Translations under genes and position numbers: made by a program | Assembly (NCBI GenBank): GCA_902766915.1 | Contig: CACXFN010000175.1 | Location: 1-9,049, forward strand | Length of the DNA stretch: 9,049 nt | Direction: 5' to 3' | From: an uncultured Eubacteriales bacterium | Lineage (GTDB): Bacteria; Bacillota; Clostridia; Peptostreptococcales; Anaerovoracaceae | Part shown: positions 1-7,348 of the stretch, piece after piece | Layout: the number at the start of each line of letters is the position of its first letter | How positions within the stretch are numbered: position 1 is the first letter of the stretch | The notes under the pieces: model-generated | Databases searched by the model: none | The model's input: the letters and a program-made list of their open reading frames with translations, nothing else | Told to the model about the DNA's origin: nothing

Positions 1-789
1 ATAATCGATAATCTCCTTATATCCGATTCCCTTCATGGAATAATCGTCGGATGTCATGCCCTTTGATACGAGATTTTCAACTTCTTCCACGAGCCCCATA
101 TCTATTAGGATATCAACCCTTTTATTGATTCTATCATATAATTCTTCCCTATCTCTGGTTAATCCAATTAAAATCGGTCTGTATTCTGATCTAAAATCAA
201 AACTACGCTTAAACTCTTTAACATTCTTTCCAAGTCTTGCCGATTCAATGGCACGCACTACTCTTTTTACATTATTAGGATGAATACGTTCTGCTGCAGC
301 ACCATCTAATTCTTTTAGAATATCATGAAGGGCTTCTGCGCCTTCGGCTTCAGCTATATTATACAATTCCTCCCTATCCTCCAATTGAAGAGGCTCCGCA
401 GCAAAATCTAAATCATATATTATTGAATCCAAATAGAGACCGGTTCCTCCAACAACAAGGGGCATTTTCCCTCTGGCTAAGACTTCATCAATAACACCTC
501 TGGCCATTTCCGAAAACTTAACCACGCTAAAACTATCCTCAGGAGATTTATTATTCTTACACTCTAATGGGTCAATTACATCAATCATATGATGTGGCAC
601 CATTTTGAGCTCAGCTTCACTTGGCTTTGCGCTTCCAATATCCATGTATTTATAGATTTGCATGGAATCGCAAGAAACAATCTCCATACCAAAATCCGTT
701 GCAATTTTTAATGCAATCTCTGTCTTACCTACTGCAGTTGGTCCTGCAATAACAACTATTCTATTACTATCCTTGCTTATTGTCTTCAA
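1..789 (-). CDS. miaA: tRNA dimethylallyltransferase MiaA (3' end beyond window)
   Basis: Transfers a dimethylallyl group to N6 of A37 in tRNAs that read codons beginning with U, the first step of i6A/ms2i6A formation; cytosolic. Counting from a TTG at 789, the visible 263 residues show the P-loop GPTAVGKT (16-23), the DSMQIY motif (41-46) with DIG.AKP after it, PHHMID (65-70), VVGGTGLYLD, IHPNNVKRVVRAIE, LIGLTRDREELYDRI and, at the window edge, the GIGYKEI motif. Family members are about 300-315 residues, so roughly 40-50 C-terminal residues are missing. The start is uncertain: there is no ATG near the N-terminus. In-frame TTG codons lie at 790-792 and 787-789, and an ATA at 757-759 follows a good AAGGA. 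The first 23 bases overlap the end of the upstream synthetase gene, suggesting translational coupling. A 9-residue insertion (75-83) splits the usual DP-EDSFS stretch. The family call is very secure; the start is not. Confidence 0.95.
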   Translation of the reverse strand, partial: MKTISKDSNRIVVIAGPTAVGKTEIALKIATDFGMEIVSCDSMQIYKYMDIGSAKPSEAELKMVPHHMIDVIDPLECKNNKSPEDSFSVVKFSEMARGVIDEVLARGKMPLVVGGTGLYLDSIIYDLDFAAEPLQLEDREELYNIAEAEGAEALHDILKELDGAAAERIHPNNVKRVVRAIESARLGKNVKEFKRSFDFRSEYRPILIGLTRDREELYDRINKRVDILIDMGLVEEVENLVSKGMTSDDYSMKGIGYKEIIDY

Positions 790-792
790 CAA
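757..792 (-). promoter_or_regulatory. miaA translation start region with conflicting start signals
   Basis: On the minus strand two in-frame TTG codons (790-792, 787-789) have only a weak A-rich sequence upstream. A strong Shine-Dalgarno-like AAGGA (770-774) sits further inside, 10 bases before an in-frame ATA at 757-759. From that ATA the protein would start (M)VVIAGPTAVGKT, close to the usual MiaA N-terminus. No in-frame ATG exists here. The AAGGA also lies within the last codons of the preceding gene, whose stop is at 767-769. I favour TTG because ATA starts are rare, but the signals disagree. Confidence 0.4.
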
Positions 793-2665
793 ATCTTTTG
801 ATTTTTTTACCCGTAGTTTTGTCAAACTCACGGTCTCTAATAACTAATTTCTTTATACGTTTAAAGAAAGGAAGTCTTTCATTTAACTTGTCGATTTCTT
901 TCCAAAGAAGAGACTCCAATTCATTCATCTCATAGTCATCACCAAGGGCAAGTTTTATTTCTTCCTCATCCACAGTAACTGTAGCGGCAATTGTATTACT
1001 GTTGGATGTTCCTTCCTCAACCGCTCCCCATACCATTGATTCTGAAATAAAGGGTATCTTAGAAAGCTCATATTCCAATTCCTCAGGGAATACGTTCTTA
1101 CCATTATCAGTTATAATAACATTTTTCTTTCTTCCTGTTATATAAATGAAGTTATCCTCATCCACATAACCCAAATCACCGGTGTGGAACCAACCATCTA
1201 TAATAACCTCAGCAGTGGCAGATGGATTATTATAATAACCCATCATAACATTGGGTCCCTTTAGACAAATCTCTCCTATTCCATCTTCATCCTTATCAAT
1301 AATCTTCACTTCCATACCTGGTAAAAGATGTCCTACGGAAGCGTTTCTCATATCTTTTTCCACATCGGGATTTAATGCTGCCATAGGTGAACATTCTGTC
1401 AGGCCATATCCCTGAACCGCAGTGATTCCAATGTCATTGAAAAACTGTAATACCTCAGGATTAATGGCAGCACCACCACTAATAAGCATCCTCATCCTGC
1501 CGCCAAAAACTTTTAAAATATCTTTAGTAAATGGTTTGCTGATATCAATACCAAACTTCCGGGTTTTATGATTAATAGCAAGAAGTTTTTTCAACGTTTG
1601 ATCTTTTCCGCTTTCCCTGGCACTTTTCCAGATTCTTTTATATAAAGTTTCTATTAAAACAGGTACACCTAATAGCATAGTGGGTCTTACTTCTTGAAGG
1701 TTCTTGGTTATATATTTTAATCCCTCCATATATGCAATTGCAGCACCTTTATATAATGGCATCAAAAATGCGCAGGTGCATTCATATGTATGGTGTACGG
1801 GAAGCACTGAAAAAAATATATCCCAGGAATTGACGTTCAAAATGGTAGGCGCAGCCATAAGGTTTTCACAAAGATTAGTATTACTTAGCATAACCCCTTT
1901 AGCAAAACCTGTAGTGCCTGAAGTATAAAGAATTACCGCCATGTCATCCGCAATTATTTCAGCATCAATAAATTCTCTATCACCTGCAGAAACAAGTTCT
2001 CTCCCTTCCCTGATAAGCTGAGCCCAGGAAAGTGTTTCACCGGAATAATCACCATTATGCAAATCATCATCATCTGCATTAAATATATCCTGTTCATCTT
2101 CAAGATAAAGAATCAAGTCTTTATCCATATTCACCAAGACTTCTAATTTAGTGTCACCACTTGCCTTCATTTCTTTAAAGAGTTTGTCATATTTTTTCCC
2201 ATAGAAAACAGCAGACACTTCTGCATCTTGGATTAAATGCTTCAGGTCTTCTTCAGGCAATTCCTTATCAAGGGGAACAACTATTCCGACTCCGCCAATG
2301 GTAGCAAGATATGTGGATTCCCATTGATAATTTGTTTCTCCGATAATAGAAATACGTTTACCCTTTAGATTTCTATTAATCATAGCAGTGCCGAGAGCAT
2401 TTACATCCTCCAGTGCATCTTTATATTTTATTTCTCTGTACTCCTCACCTTTTCTGAATTTTTGCATGAAAGCAATATTATCCGGATACTTAAAAGCGCT
2501 GGATTCAAACATCTGCTTTATATCGGTAATAGGTCGACCGGTTTTATATCTCAGATAAGGATCCGGGTTTTTATCTATAGCGTCTATTACTTGAATAGCA
2601 TGGTCAATTTCCCTCTGTTTAATCTCTTTAAAAGTATCATTTTTTGTTCCTTTATTAGTCGTCAT
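767..2665 (-). CDS. AMP-forming long-chain acyl-CoA synthetase-like ligase
   Basis: A 632-residue member of the ANL adenylate-forming superfamily, expected to activate a carboxylic acid, probably a medium or long fatty acid, to its acyl-AMP and then acyl-CoA. Visible motifs: the P-loop-like A3 motif YTSGTTGFAKGV (247-258), A5 QGYGLTECSP (418-427), A7 GWFHTGDLGY (491-500), the hinge region GRKKNVIITDNGKNVFPEE (511-529), and the A10 region FDKTTGKKIKR (614-624). K621 in A10 aligns with the catalytic lysine. The length and the long middle region between A3 and A5 fit the FadD/FAA-type long-chain group (COG1022) better than acetyl-CoA synthetase. An acidic stretch (ADDDD, 197-201) precedes A3. 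There is no C-terminal carrier-protein domain, transmembrane segment or signal peptide. AAGGA lies 8 bases before the ATG. The gene sits between mutL and miaA with no obvious link to either. The substrate cannot be read from sequence: activation of exogenous fatty acids is plausible, and another aryl or acyl acid is possible. Confidence 0.9.
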   Translation of the reverse strand: MTTNKGTKNDTFKEIKQREIDHAIQVIDAIDKNPDPYLRYKTGRPITDIKQMFESSAFKYPDNIAFMQKFRKGEEYREIKYKDALEDVNALGTAMINRNLKGKRISIIGETNYQWESTYLATIGGVGIVVPLDKELPEEDLKHLIQDAEVSAVFYGKKYDKLFKEMKASGDTKLEVLVNMDKDLILYLEDEQDIFNADDDDLHNGDYSGETLSWAQLIREGRELVSAGDREFIDAEIIADDMAVILYTSGTTGFAKGVMLSNTNLCENLMAAPTILNVNSWDIFFSVLPVHHTYECTCAFLMPLYKGAAIAYMEGLKYITKNLQEVRPTMLLGVPVLIETLYKRIWKSARESGKDQTLKKLLAINHKTRKFGIDISKPFTKDILKVFGGRMRMLISGGAAINPEVLQFFNDIGITAVQGYGLTECSPMAALNPDVEKDMRNASVGHLLPGMEVKIIDKDEDGIGEICLKGPNVMMGYYNNPSATAEVIIDGWFHTGDLGYVDEDNFIYITGRKKNVIITDNGKNVFPEELEYELSKIPFISESMVWGAVEEGTSNSNTIAATVTVDEEEIKLALGDDYEMNELESLLWKEIDKLNERLPFFKRIKKLVIRDREFDKTTGKKIKRFVEDNKQG

Positions 2666-2673
2666 TCTTCCAA

Positions 2674-2678
2674 TCCTT
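2674..2678 (-). promoter_or_regulatory. Ribosome binding site of the acyl-CoA synthetase gene
   Basis: Minus-strand AAGGA ends 8 bases before the ATG at 2663-2665. It is the best-placed Shine-Dalgarno sequence in the mutS-mutL-ligase-miaA stretch, so this gene is probably initiated independently of mutL. Confidence 0.75.
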
Positions 2679-2706
2679 TCTATTATGCTCTACAGGATGC
2701 GTATTT

Positions 2707-2725
2707 GTTGCAACTAAGCTGCAAC
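2707..2725. repeat. Small perfect inverted repeat upstream of the synthetase gene
   Basis: GTTGCA (2707-2712) and TGCAAC (2720-2725) form a 6-bp perfect stem around a 7-base spacer, in the 73-base gap between the mutL stop and the ligase start. No T-run follows on either strand, so it is not a canonical terminator. It could be an operator half-site pair, a weak RNA hairpin or chance. The rest of the gap (2666-2738) shows only the ligase ribosome binding site. A CATAAT is present but I found no well-spaced -35 partner. Confidence 0.4.
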
Positions 2726-2738
2726 CATGATGCCTATA

Positions 2739-4586
2739 TTATTGAATACGTTTGAACATCTTTTCCAAATCGTATCTGCTAAACTTAATGAATGTAGGTC
2801 TGCCATGGGGGCAGGAAAATGGATTCCTACATTTTTTTAAATCATCTATCAATGCTTCTATCTCTTCTTCTTTAATAAAATCATTAGCTTTTATTGAACT
2901 TTTACATGCTTTACCGATGAGTTTATCTATCACGATTTCATTCTCAGTTTTTCTATCATCATAAAATGAATCGATAAAGGATTTTACAAAGTCCTCAGAC
3001 TCACCAATTGTCATAAATACGGGTATTTCTCTTATAATATATGTAGCATCGCCAAAGGGTTCAATTAAATATCCCATTGAAGTTAATAATGTTATCCATT
3101 CCTCATCATCTTCTGTCATCTCTAATGGAACGTCGAAGGTTATAGGAGTGAGAATTATTTGACTTTCTTTATTATTTGATAAATAGGAGTTAATGAACTT
3201 CTCATAATTAATCCTTTCATGGGCGGCATGCTGATCAAATAAATAGAAATTATTACTGTCTGTTCCTATAATATAAGTTCCAAGTATGGTTCCATTAAAT
3301 GTTAAATCATTAAAATCAAAAGGCTTTAAATTGGGAACATTGATATCAGGATCAACTATATTAATACCTTCTTTTGGTTCTTCTTTGAATCCCTGATTAA
3401 CAAAATCGGACATCAATACTGAGGAATCATCTATCGTTTCGTGAATATATTTTTCGGTATCATCTTCTTCCCTATCTGCTATAGCTAAATAATCTTTAAT
3501 GTTTAGCTGTTCCGATTCATTATTTAACGAACTATGATGCTTCTGTAAATAAGTATTATCTGTTCCTTTAATAATAGCTCTTTCAGTTCTAAAGGTGTTC
3601 TTAATCGCTTCCTCTACTGCTGTAATAACAGCTATCTCGTCATTAAATCTGACTTCCTTTTTATTTGGATGAACATTTACATCCACTTTAGACGGATCTA
3701 TATCGAGAAACAAAAAAGTAATTGGGAATCTTCCTTCGAAAACTCTTTCTTTATATCCAAGATCAATTCCTTTTTCTATAGATTTATTTTTGATTGTTCT
3801 GCCATTAACGAAAGAGAATTGACTTCGTCTATTGCTTCTTGTAAATGATGGTCGTGATATATAACCTCTAACAATTATGGACTTAGAGGAATCGTCGTCT
3901 GTATTATTGGTTGGATAATGTACTTCAACTAATTCTTTAAATTCTCTGTCTTTATAAACAGAAATAATGGCAGATTTTAAATCCCCATTACCGGAAGTGG
4001 TAAAATGGTTTTTCCCATTAGATATTAATGAAAATCTTATGTCAGGTCTTGTTATTGCAAGTCTGGACATCATATCAATTATTTTACCTGCTTCTGATGC
4101 TTCAGATTTCATGAATTTAGCTCTGGCAGGTAGATTATAAAACAAATCTTTTACTATTATAGTTGTTCCTTCAGGGCATCCAATGGATTCCTTATTTACA
4201 ATGGTTCCACCATGAATCTCCACCTTGGTTCCCACGGTCTCATCCTTAGTTTTAGTAATAAGCTCCGTCCGTGAAACTGCAGCTATGCTGGCCAAGGCTT
4301 CTCCCCTAAAACCAAGGGTGTCTAATTTCTTTAAATCCTCAGCTTTCTCTATTTTGCTGGTAGCATGTCTAAGAAAGGCTGTCTCCACTTGAGCAGAAGG
4401 AATTCCGGAACCATTATCCGTAATCCTGATTTCTTCCTTGCCACCTTTTTTTATTTCACAACTAATACTGGTAGCTCCGGCATCTATTGAATTTTCAATT
4501 AGCTCCTTTACAATAGAAACAGGACTCTCAATTACTTCACCTGCAGCTATTTTATCTGAAACTTCTTTAGGTAATACTCTTATCAT
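2739..4586 (-). CDS. mutL: DNA mismatch repair protein MutL (endonuclease type)
   Basis: A 615-residue MutL, the ATP-driven matchmaker and nicking endonuclease that acts after MutS finds a mismatch. The N-terminal GHKL ATPase carries KELIENSIDAGAT (27-39; E28 is the likely catalytic glutamate, N32 binds Mg), DNGSGI (57-62), HATSKI (74-79) and GFRGEAL (92-98). NVHPNKKEVRF (304-314) closes the ATPase/transducer region. Residues about 340-425 are an acidic, poorly conserved linker. The C-terminal domain has the metal-binding endonuclease motif DQHAAHERINYE (451-462), the ACKSSIKAN motif (560-568) and CPHGRP (592-597), as in MutH-less bacteria. QIILTP (476-481) aligns with the sliding-clamp contact known in Bacillus MutL. 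The length is typical and all key residues are present. The gene starts 16 bases after the mutS stop, with no clear Shine-Dalgarno sequence, which suggests coupling to mutS translation. Confidence 0.98.
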   Translation of the reverse strand: MIRVLPKEVSDKIAAGEVIESPVSIVKELIENSIDAGATSISCEIKKGGKEEIRITDNGSGIPSAQVETAFLRHATSKIEKAEDLKKLDTLGFRGEALASIAAVSRTELITKTKDETVGTKVEIHGGTIVNKESIGCPEGTTIIVKDLFYNLPARAKFMKSEASEAGKIIDMMSRLAITRPDIRFSLISNGKNHFTTSGNGDLKSAIISVYKDREFKELVEVHYPTNNTDDDSSKSIIVRGYISRPSFTRSNRRSQFSFVNGRTIKNKSIEKGIDLGYKERVFEGRFPITFLFLDIDPSKVDVNVHPNKKEVRFNDEIAVITAVEEAIKNTFRTERAIIKGTDNTYLQKHHSSLNNESEQLNIKDYLAIADREEDDTEKYIHETIDDSSVLMSDFVNQGFKEEPKEGINIVDPDINVPNLKPFDFNDLTFNGTILGTYIIGTDSNNFYLFDQHAAHERINYEKFINSYLSNNKESQIILTPITFDVPLEMTEDDEEWITLLTSMGYLIEPFGDATYIIREIPVFMTIGESEDFVKSFIDSFYDDRKTENEIVIDKLIGKACKSSIKANDFIKEEEIEALIDDLKKCRNPFSCPHGRPTFIKFSRYDLEKMFKRIQ

Positions 4587-4605
4587 ATTTTCTGTTTTAC
4601 ATCTA
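4587..4605 (-). promoter_or_regulatory. mutS-mutL junction: stop, start-stop codon pair, weak ribosome binding site
   Basis: Reading the minus strand, the mutS TAG (4603-4605) is followed directly by ATG-TAA (4597-4602) and then ACAGAAAAT before the mutL ATG (4584-4586). No AGGAG-like sequence is present. The arrangement favours ribosomes that finish mutS and reinitiate on mutL. Whether the ATG-TAA pair is used is unknown. Confidence 0.45.
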
Positions 4606-7308
4606 TTTTAATAATGCTTTTAAATCCTCTAATACTTTTATAGCTTCTGATGGAGTAAGCTCCATTAGGTTCAGGTCTTTAATTCTATTTATTATTTCAC
4701 TTTCGTGTATATTAGTAAAAAGTGAAATCTGCATATCCTCATTATTATATGAATCTATTTCTCTCTGTTTATTATCAGGATATAATATGTCTTCATTGGA
4801 AAATGATTTTTCTCTATTTGATTCAAAAGTGTTTGATTCCAGTGACTCCAACTTATACTCAGCTTCTTCCAACAAAACCTTCGGTACTCCCGCCAGTTTT
4901 GCAACATGAATACCATAACTCTTGCTTGCAGCACCTGCCACAATTTTATGGAGGAAGACTATTTCACCGTTCACTTCCGCCACATCCACATTTAGGTTAA
5001 ATATCCCTGGAACCCCATGTTCATTTTCACCTTCATCTGCCAACTCTGTTAGCTCATGATAGTGGGTAGCAAAAAGAGTTCTTATCCGTCGATTGTTATT
5101 ACATAAATACTTTGCTGCAGCCCACGCAATGGATAGTCCATCGTATGTACTTGTACCTCTTCCGATTTCATCCAATATAATCAAAGATTTCTCTTTTGCT
5201 GAATTCAATATATATGACAATTCGCTCATCTCAACATAAAAGGTGGATTGTCCCTGAGCCAAATTGTCGGATGCGCCAATACGCGTAAATATTCTATCAC
5301 ATACACCAATAACCGCTCTATCGGCTGGCACAAATGATCCTGACTGCGCCATAAGAACAATTAGCGCAGTTTGTCTCATATATGTGGATTTACCGCTCAT
5401 ATTTGGACCGGTAATAATTGCAAGGGTATGATTATCTCTATCCAAATATGTATCATTGGCTACAAAGAGTCCCTTCCCTTCCGTTTGTTCCACCACAGGG
5501 TGCCTTCCATTTTCTATTTCTAATAATGAACCATTGTCAACCTTAGGTTTAACATAACCATATCTATTGGCACACGTGGCAAAGGAACAGATGCAATCCA
5601 AAACTGCAATGGCATGGGAGGTTATTTGGAAGTCCTCTATCTTCTTTTCTAAGCTCTCTCTTATTTCTGTGAATAAATCGTATTCAAGTTTGTTAATCTT
5701 AGTTTCAGCATTTAGAACCAGGTTTTCCATTTCCTTTAATTCAGGAGTGATGTAACGTTCATTATTTACCAGGGTTTGTTTTCTGATATAGTCGTCTGGA
5801 ACCAAATCAGATTGAGATCTTGTTACATCGATATAGTAACCAAACACTTTATTGAACCCAACCTTCAGATTCTTGATTCCTGTTCTTTCCCTTTCTCTCC
5901 CCTCCAGGCTTGCAATCCAATGCTTTGCATCCTTTATGGACTCCTTAAGGCTATCCAGATCTTTAGAAAAGCCCGGCTGTATGATTCCACCTTCTTTTAC
6001 CGTTAATGGTGCGTCTGGATTTATTGCTTTTTCTATTAAATCAGCCACATCCGTAAAATCATAAATATTATCATTAACTGTTTTGATAATACCGGATTCA
6101 TCTCCCAGATATCCTATTGCATCTAAAATCCCGGGAAGAGCGTTGACAGAACGTTTTATTGCCAACATATCTCTGGCATTGGCGTTTCCTGATGCAATTC
6201 TGGCTGATAGTCTCTCAAAGTCGTATATGTCTTTTAGATGCTCAATTATATTGTTTGCCACTAATGAATCCTTAACCAGTTTTTCAACGCCATCCAATCT
6301 TGAATTGATTTCTTCAGGATTGTTTAGTGGCTCACGCAACCATTTTTTTAGTAGCCTTGCACCCATTGCAGTATGGGTTTTATCAAGAACTCCTAAAAGT
6401 GAACCTTCTCTCTTTTTTTCATAAAGGGTCTCTGTAATTTCAAGATTTCTGAGACTGGCCTTATCCAAAGCCATATGAGAACCCATTTCATAGAATCGAC
6501 AGGATGTAATCTGTGTAAGACTATGCTTTTGTGTTTCAAGCAAATAAGATAAAAGAGCGGCAAGGGCACTTAGGGAATTGGTTCTATCCTTTAATCCCGA
6601 AGACATGATACTTCCCTTACCTAGACTTCCTGTCATTATTGATTCAGCTATTTTAGAAGAGTATTCCTTATTGTCTAATATATTGATGTTTTTTGATGAT
6701 ATTCCGGTAATATCGATTAAATCCCTTAGGCTGAAATTATCATTAAAGTCCTGATTAATAAGCAGTTCCTTTGGTGACAGTTTACAAATTTCATCTAATA
6801 TTTGATTATAACCACTTCCATCACCATGGGTTTCTGTAACTGCAAGTTCACCGGTAGAAATATCAGAATATGCTATAGCAAAGAAAGAATCATCAATTGA
6901 TTTTCCTTTACCATAAAATACAGAAACAAGATAATTATTCTCCCCTTCATTAAGCATAATGCCTGAGGTCAATGTTCCGGGTGTTACTATTTTAATAACA
7001 TCCCTTTTCACGATACCCTTTGCTAAGGCAGGATCCTCAATTTGTTCACATATTGCAACCTTATATCCCTTCTCAACCAATCGATGGATATAAGGTTCAG
7101 CTGAGTGAAAAGGAACACCACACATAGGTGCTCTTTCCTCTTGGCCGCAATTCTTTCCTGTCAGAGTGAGCTCAAGTTCCTTTGATACTGTTAGCGCATC
7201 GTCATAGAACATTTCATAGAAATCCCCCAAGCGAAAGAACAGTATGGCGTCGCGATACTGTTCTTTTATATCAAAATATTGCTGCATCATTGGGGATAAC
7301 TTGGTCAT
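4603..7308 (-). CDS. mutS: DNA mismatch repair protein MutS
   Basis: A 901-residue MutS1, slightly longer than the usual 850-880, which binds base-base mismatches and small loops as a dimer and recruits MutL. The N-terminal mismatch-binding domain has GDFYEMF (28-34), with F30 and E32 forming the Phe-x-Glu reader, then the connector, lever and clamp regions (about 130-580). The C-terminal ATPase shows Walker A GPNMSGKST (634-642), the STFYVEMSE segment (688-696), Walker B LIILDEIGRGTS (709-720) and the ATHYHEL switch (747-753). A variable tail of about 80 residues contains QISLF (860-864), a good match to the sliding-clamp motif QL(S/D)LF, and ends in a short helical region. The start (MTKLSPMMQQY) matches family N-termini well even though no Shine-Dalgarno sequence precedes it; instead a hairpin ends 11 bases upstream. 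It is followed by mutL and is almost certainly co-transcribed with it. Confidence 0.98.
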   Translation of the reverse strand: MTKLSPMMQQYFDIKEQYRDAILFFRLGDFYEMFYDDALTVSKELELTLTGKNCGQEERAPMCGVPFHSAEPYIHRLVEKGYKVAICEQIEDPALAKGIVKRDVIKIVTPGTLTSGIMLNEGENNYLVSVFYGKGKSIDDSFFAIAYSDISTGELAVTETHGDGSGYNQILDEICKLSPKELLINQDFNDNFSLRDLIDITGISSKNINILDNKEYSSKIAESIMTGSLGKGSIMSSGLKDRTNSLSALAALLSYLLETQKHSLTQITSCRFYEMGSHMALDKASLRNLEITETLYEKKREGSLLGVLDKTHTAMGARLLKKWLREPLNNPEEINSRLDGVEKLVKDSLVANNIIEHLKDIYDFERLSARIASGNANARDMLAIKRSVNALPGILDAIGYLGDESGIIKTVNDNIYDFTDVADLIEKAINPDAPLTVKEGGIIQPGFSKDLDSLKESIKDAKHWIASLEGRERERTGIKNLKVGFNKVFGYYIDVTRSQSDLVPDDYIRKQTLVNNERYITPELKEMENLVLNAETKINKLEYDLFTEIRESLEKKIEDFQITSHAIAVLDCICSFATCANRYGYVKPKVDNGSLLEIENGRHPVVEQTEGKGLFVANDTYLDRDNHTLAIITGPNMSGKSTYMRQTALIVLMAQSGSFVPADRAVIGVCDRIFTRIGASDNLAQGQSTFYVEMSELSYILNSAKEKSLIILDEIGRGTSTYDGLSIAWAAAKYLCNNNRRIRTLFATHYHELTELADEGENEHGVPGIFNLNVDVAEVNGEIVFLHKIVAGAASKSYGIHVAKLAGVPKVLLEEAEYKLESLESNTFESNREKSFSNEDILYPDNKQREIDSYNNEDMQISLFTNIHESEIINRIKDLNLMELTPSEAIKVLEDLKALLK

Positions 7309-7319
7309 AATTTTTAATT

Positions 7320-7343
7320 AGGGACGGCTTAAAGACCGTCCCT
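7320..7343. repeat. GC-rich palindrome (8-bp stem) between aminotransferase and mutS
   Basis: AGGGACGG (7320-7327) and CCGTCCCT (7336-7343) pair perfectly around an 8-base spacer. It begins 5 bases after the aminotransferase stop and ends 11 bases before the mutS ATG, so it fills most of the 40-base gap. It stands out as GC-rich in AT-rich surroundings. The mutS side continues TAATTAAAAATT, not a T-tract, so it is a poor intrinsic terminator. From memory it resembles the GGGACGGT...ACCGTCCC palindromes scattered through many clostridial genomes (REP-like); that is a recollection, not a search result. It may protect or process the mRNA 3' end. Confidence 0.75.
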
Positions 7344-7348
7344 CTATA

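Noticed and set aside
2685..2712. Sigma-A-type promoter for the acyl-CoA synthetase (TTGCAA ... CATAAT)
   Set aside because: The spacer is about 20 bases and the -10 is imperfect; not strong enough to list as a feature.
6083..6424. Plus-strand open frame of 113 codons inside mutS
   Set aside because: Antisense to a highly conserved MutS region; no family resemblance, best explained as a shadow of mutS codons.
7320..7343. Rho-independent terminator after the aminotransferase
   Set aside because: The stem is good, but the bases that follow in the direction of transcription are TAATTAAAAATT with no run of T, and mutS begins 11 bases later.
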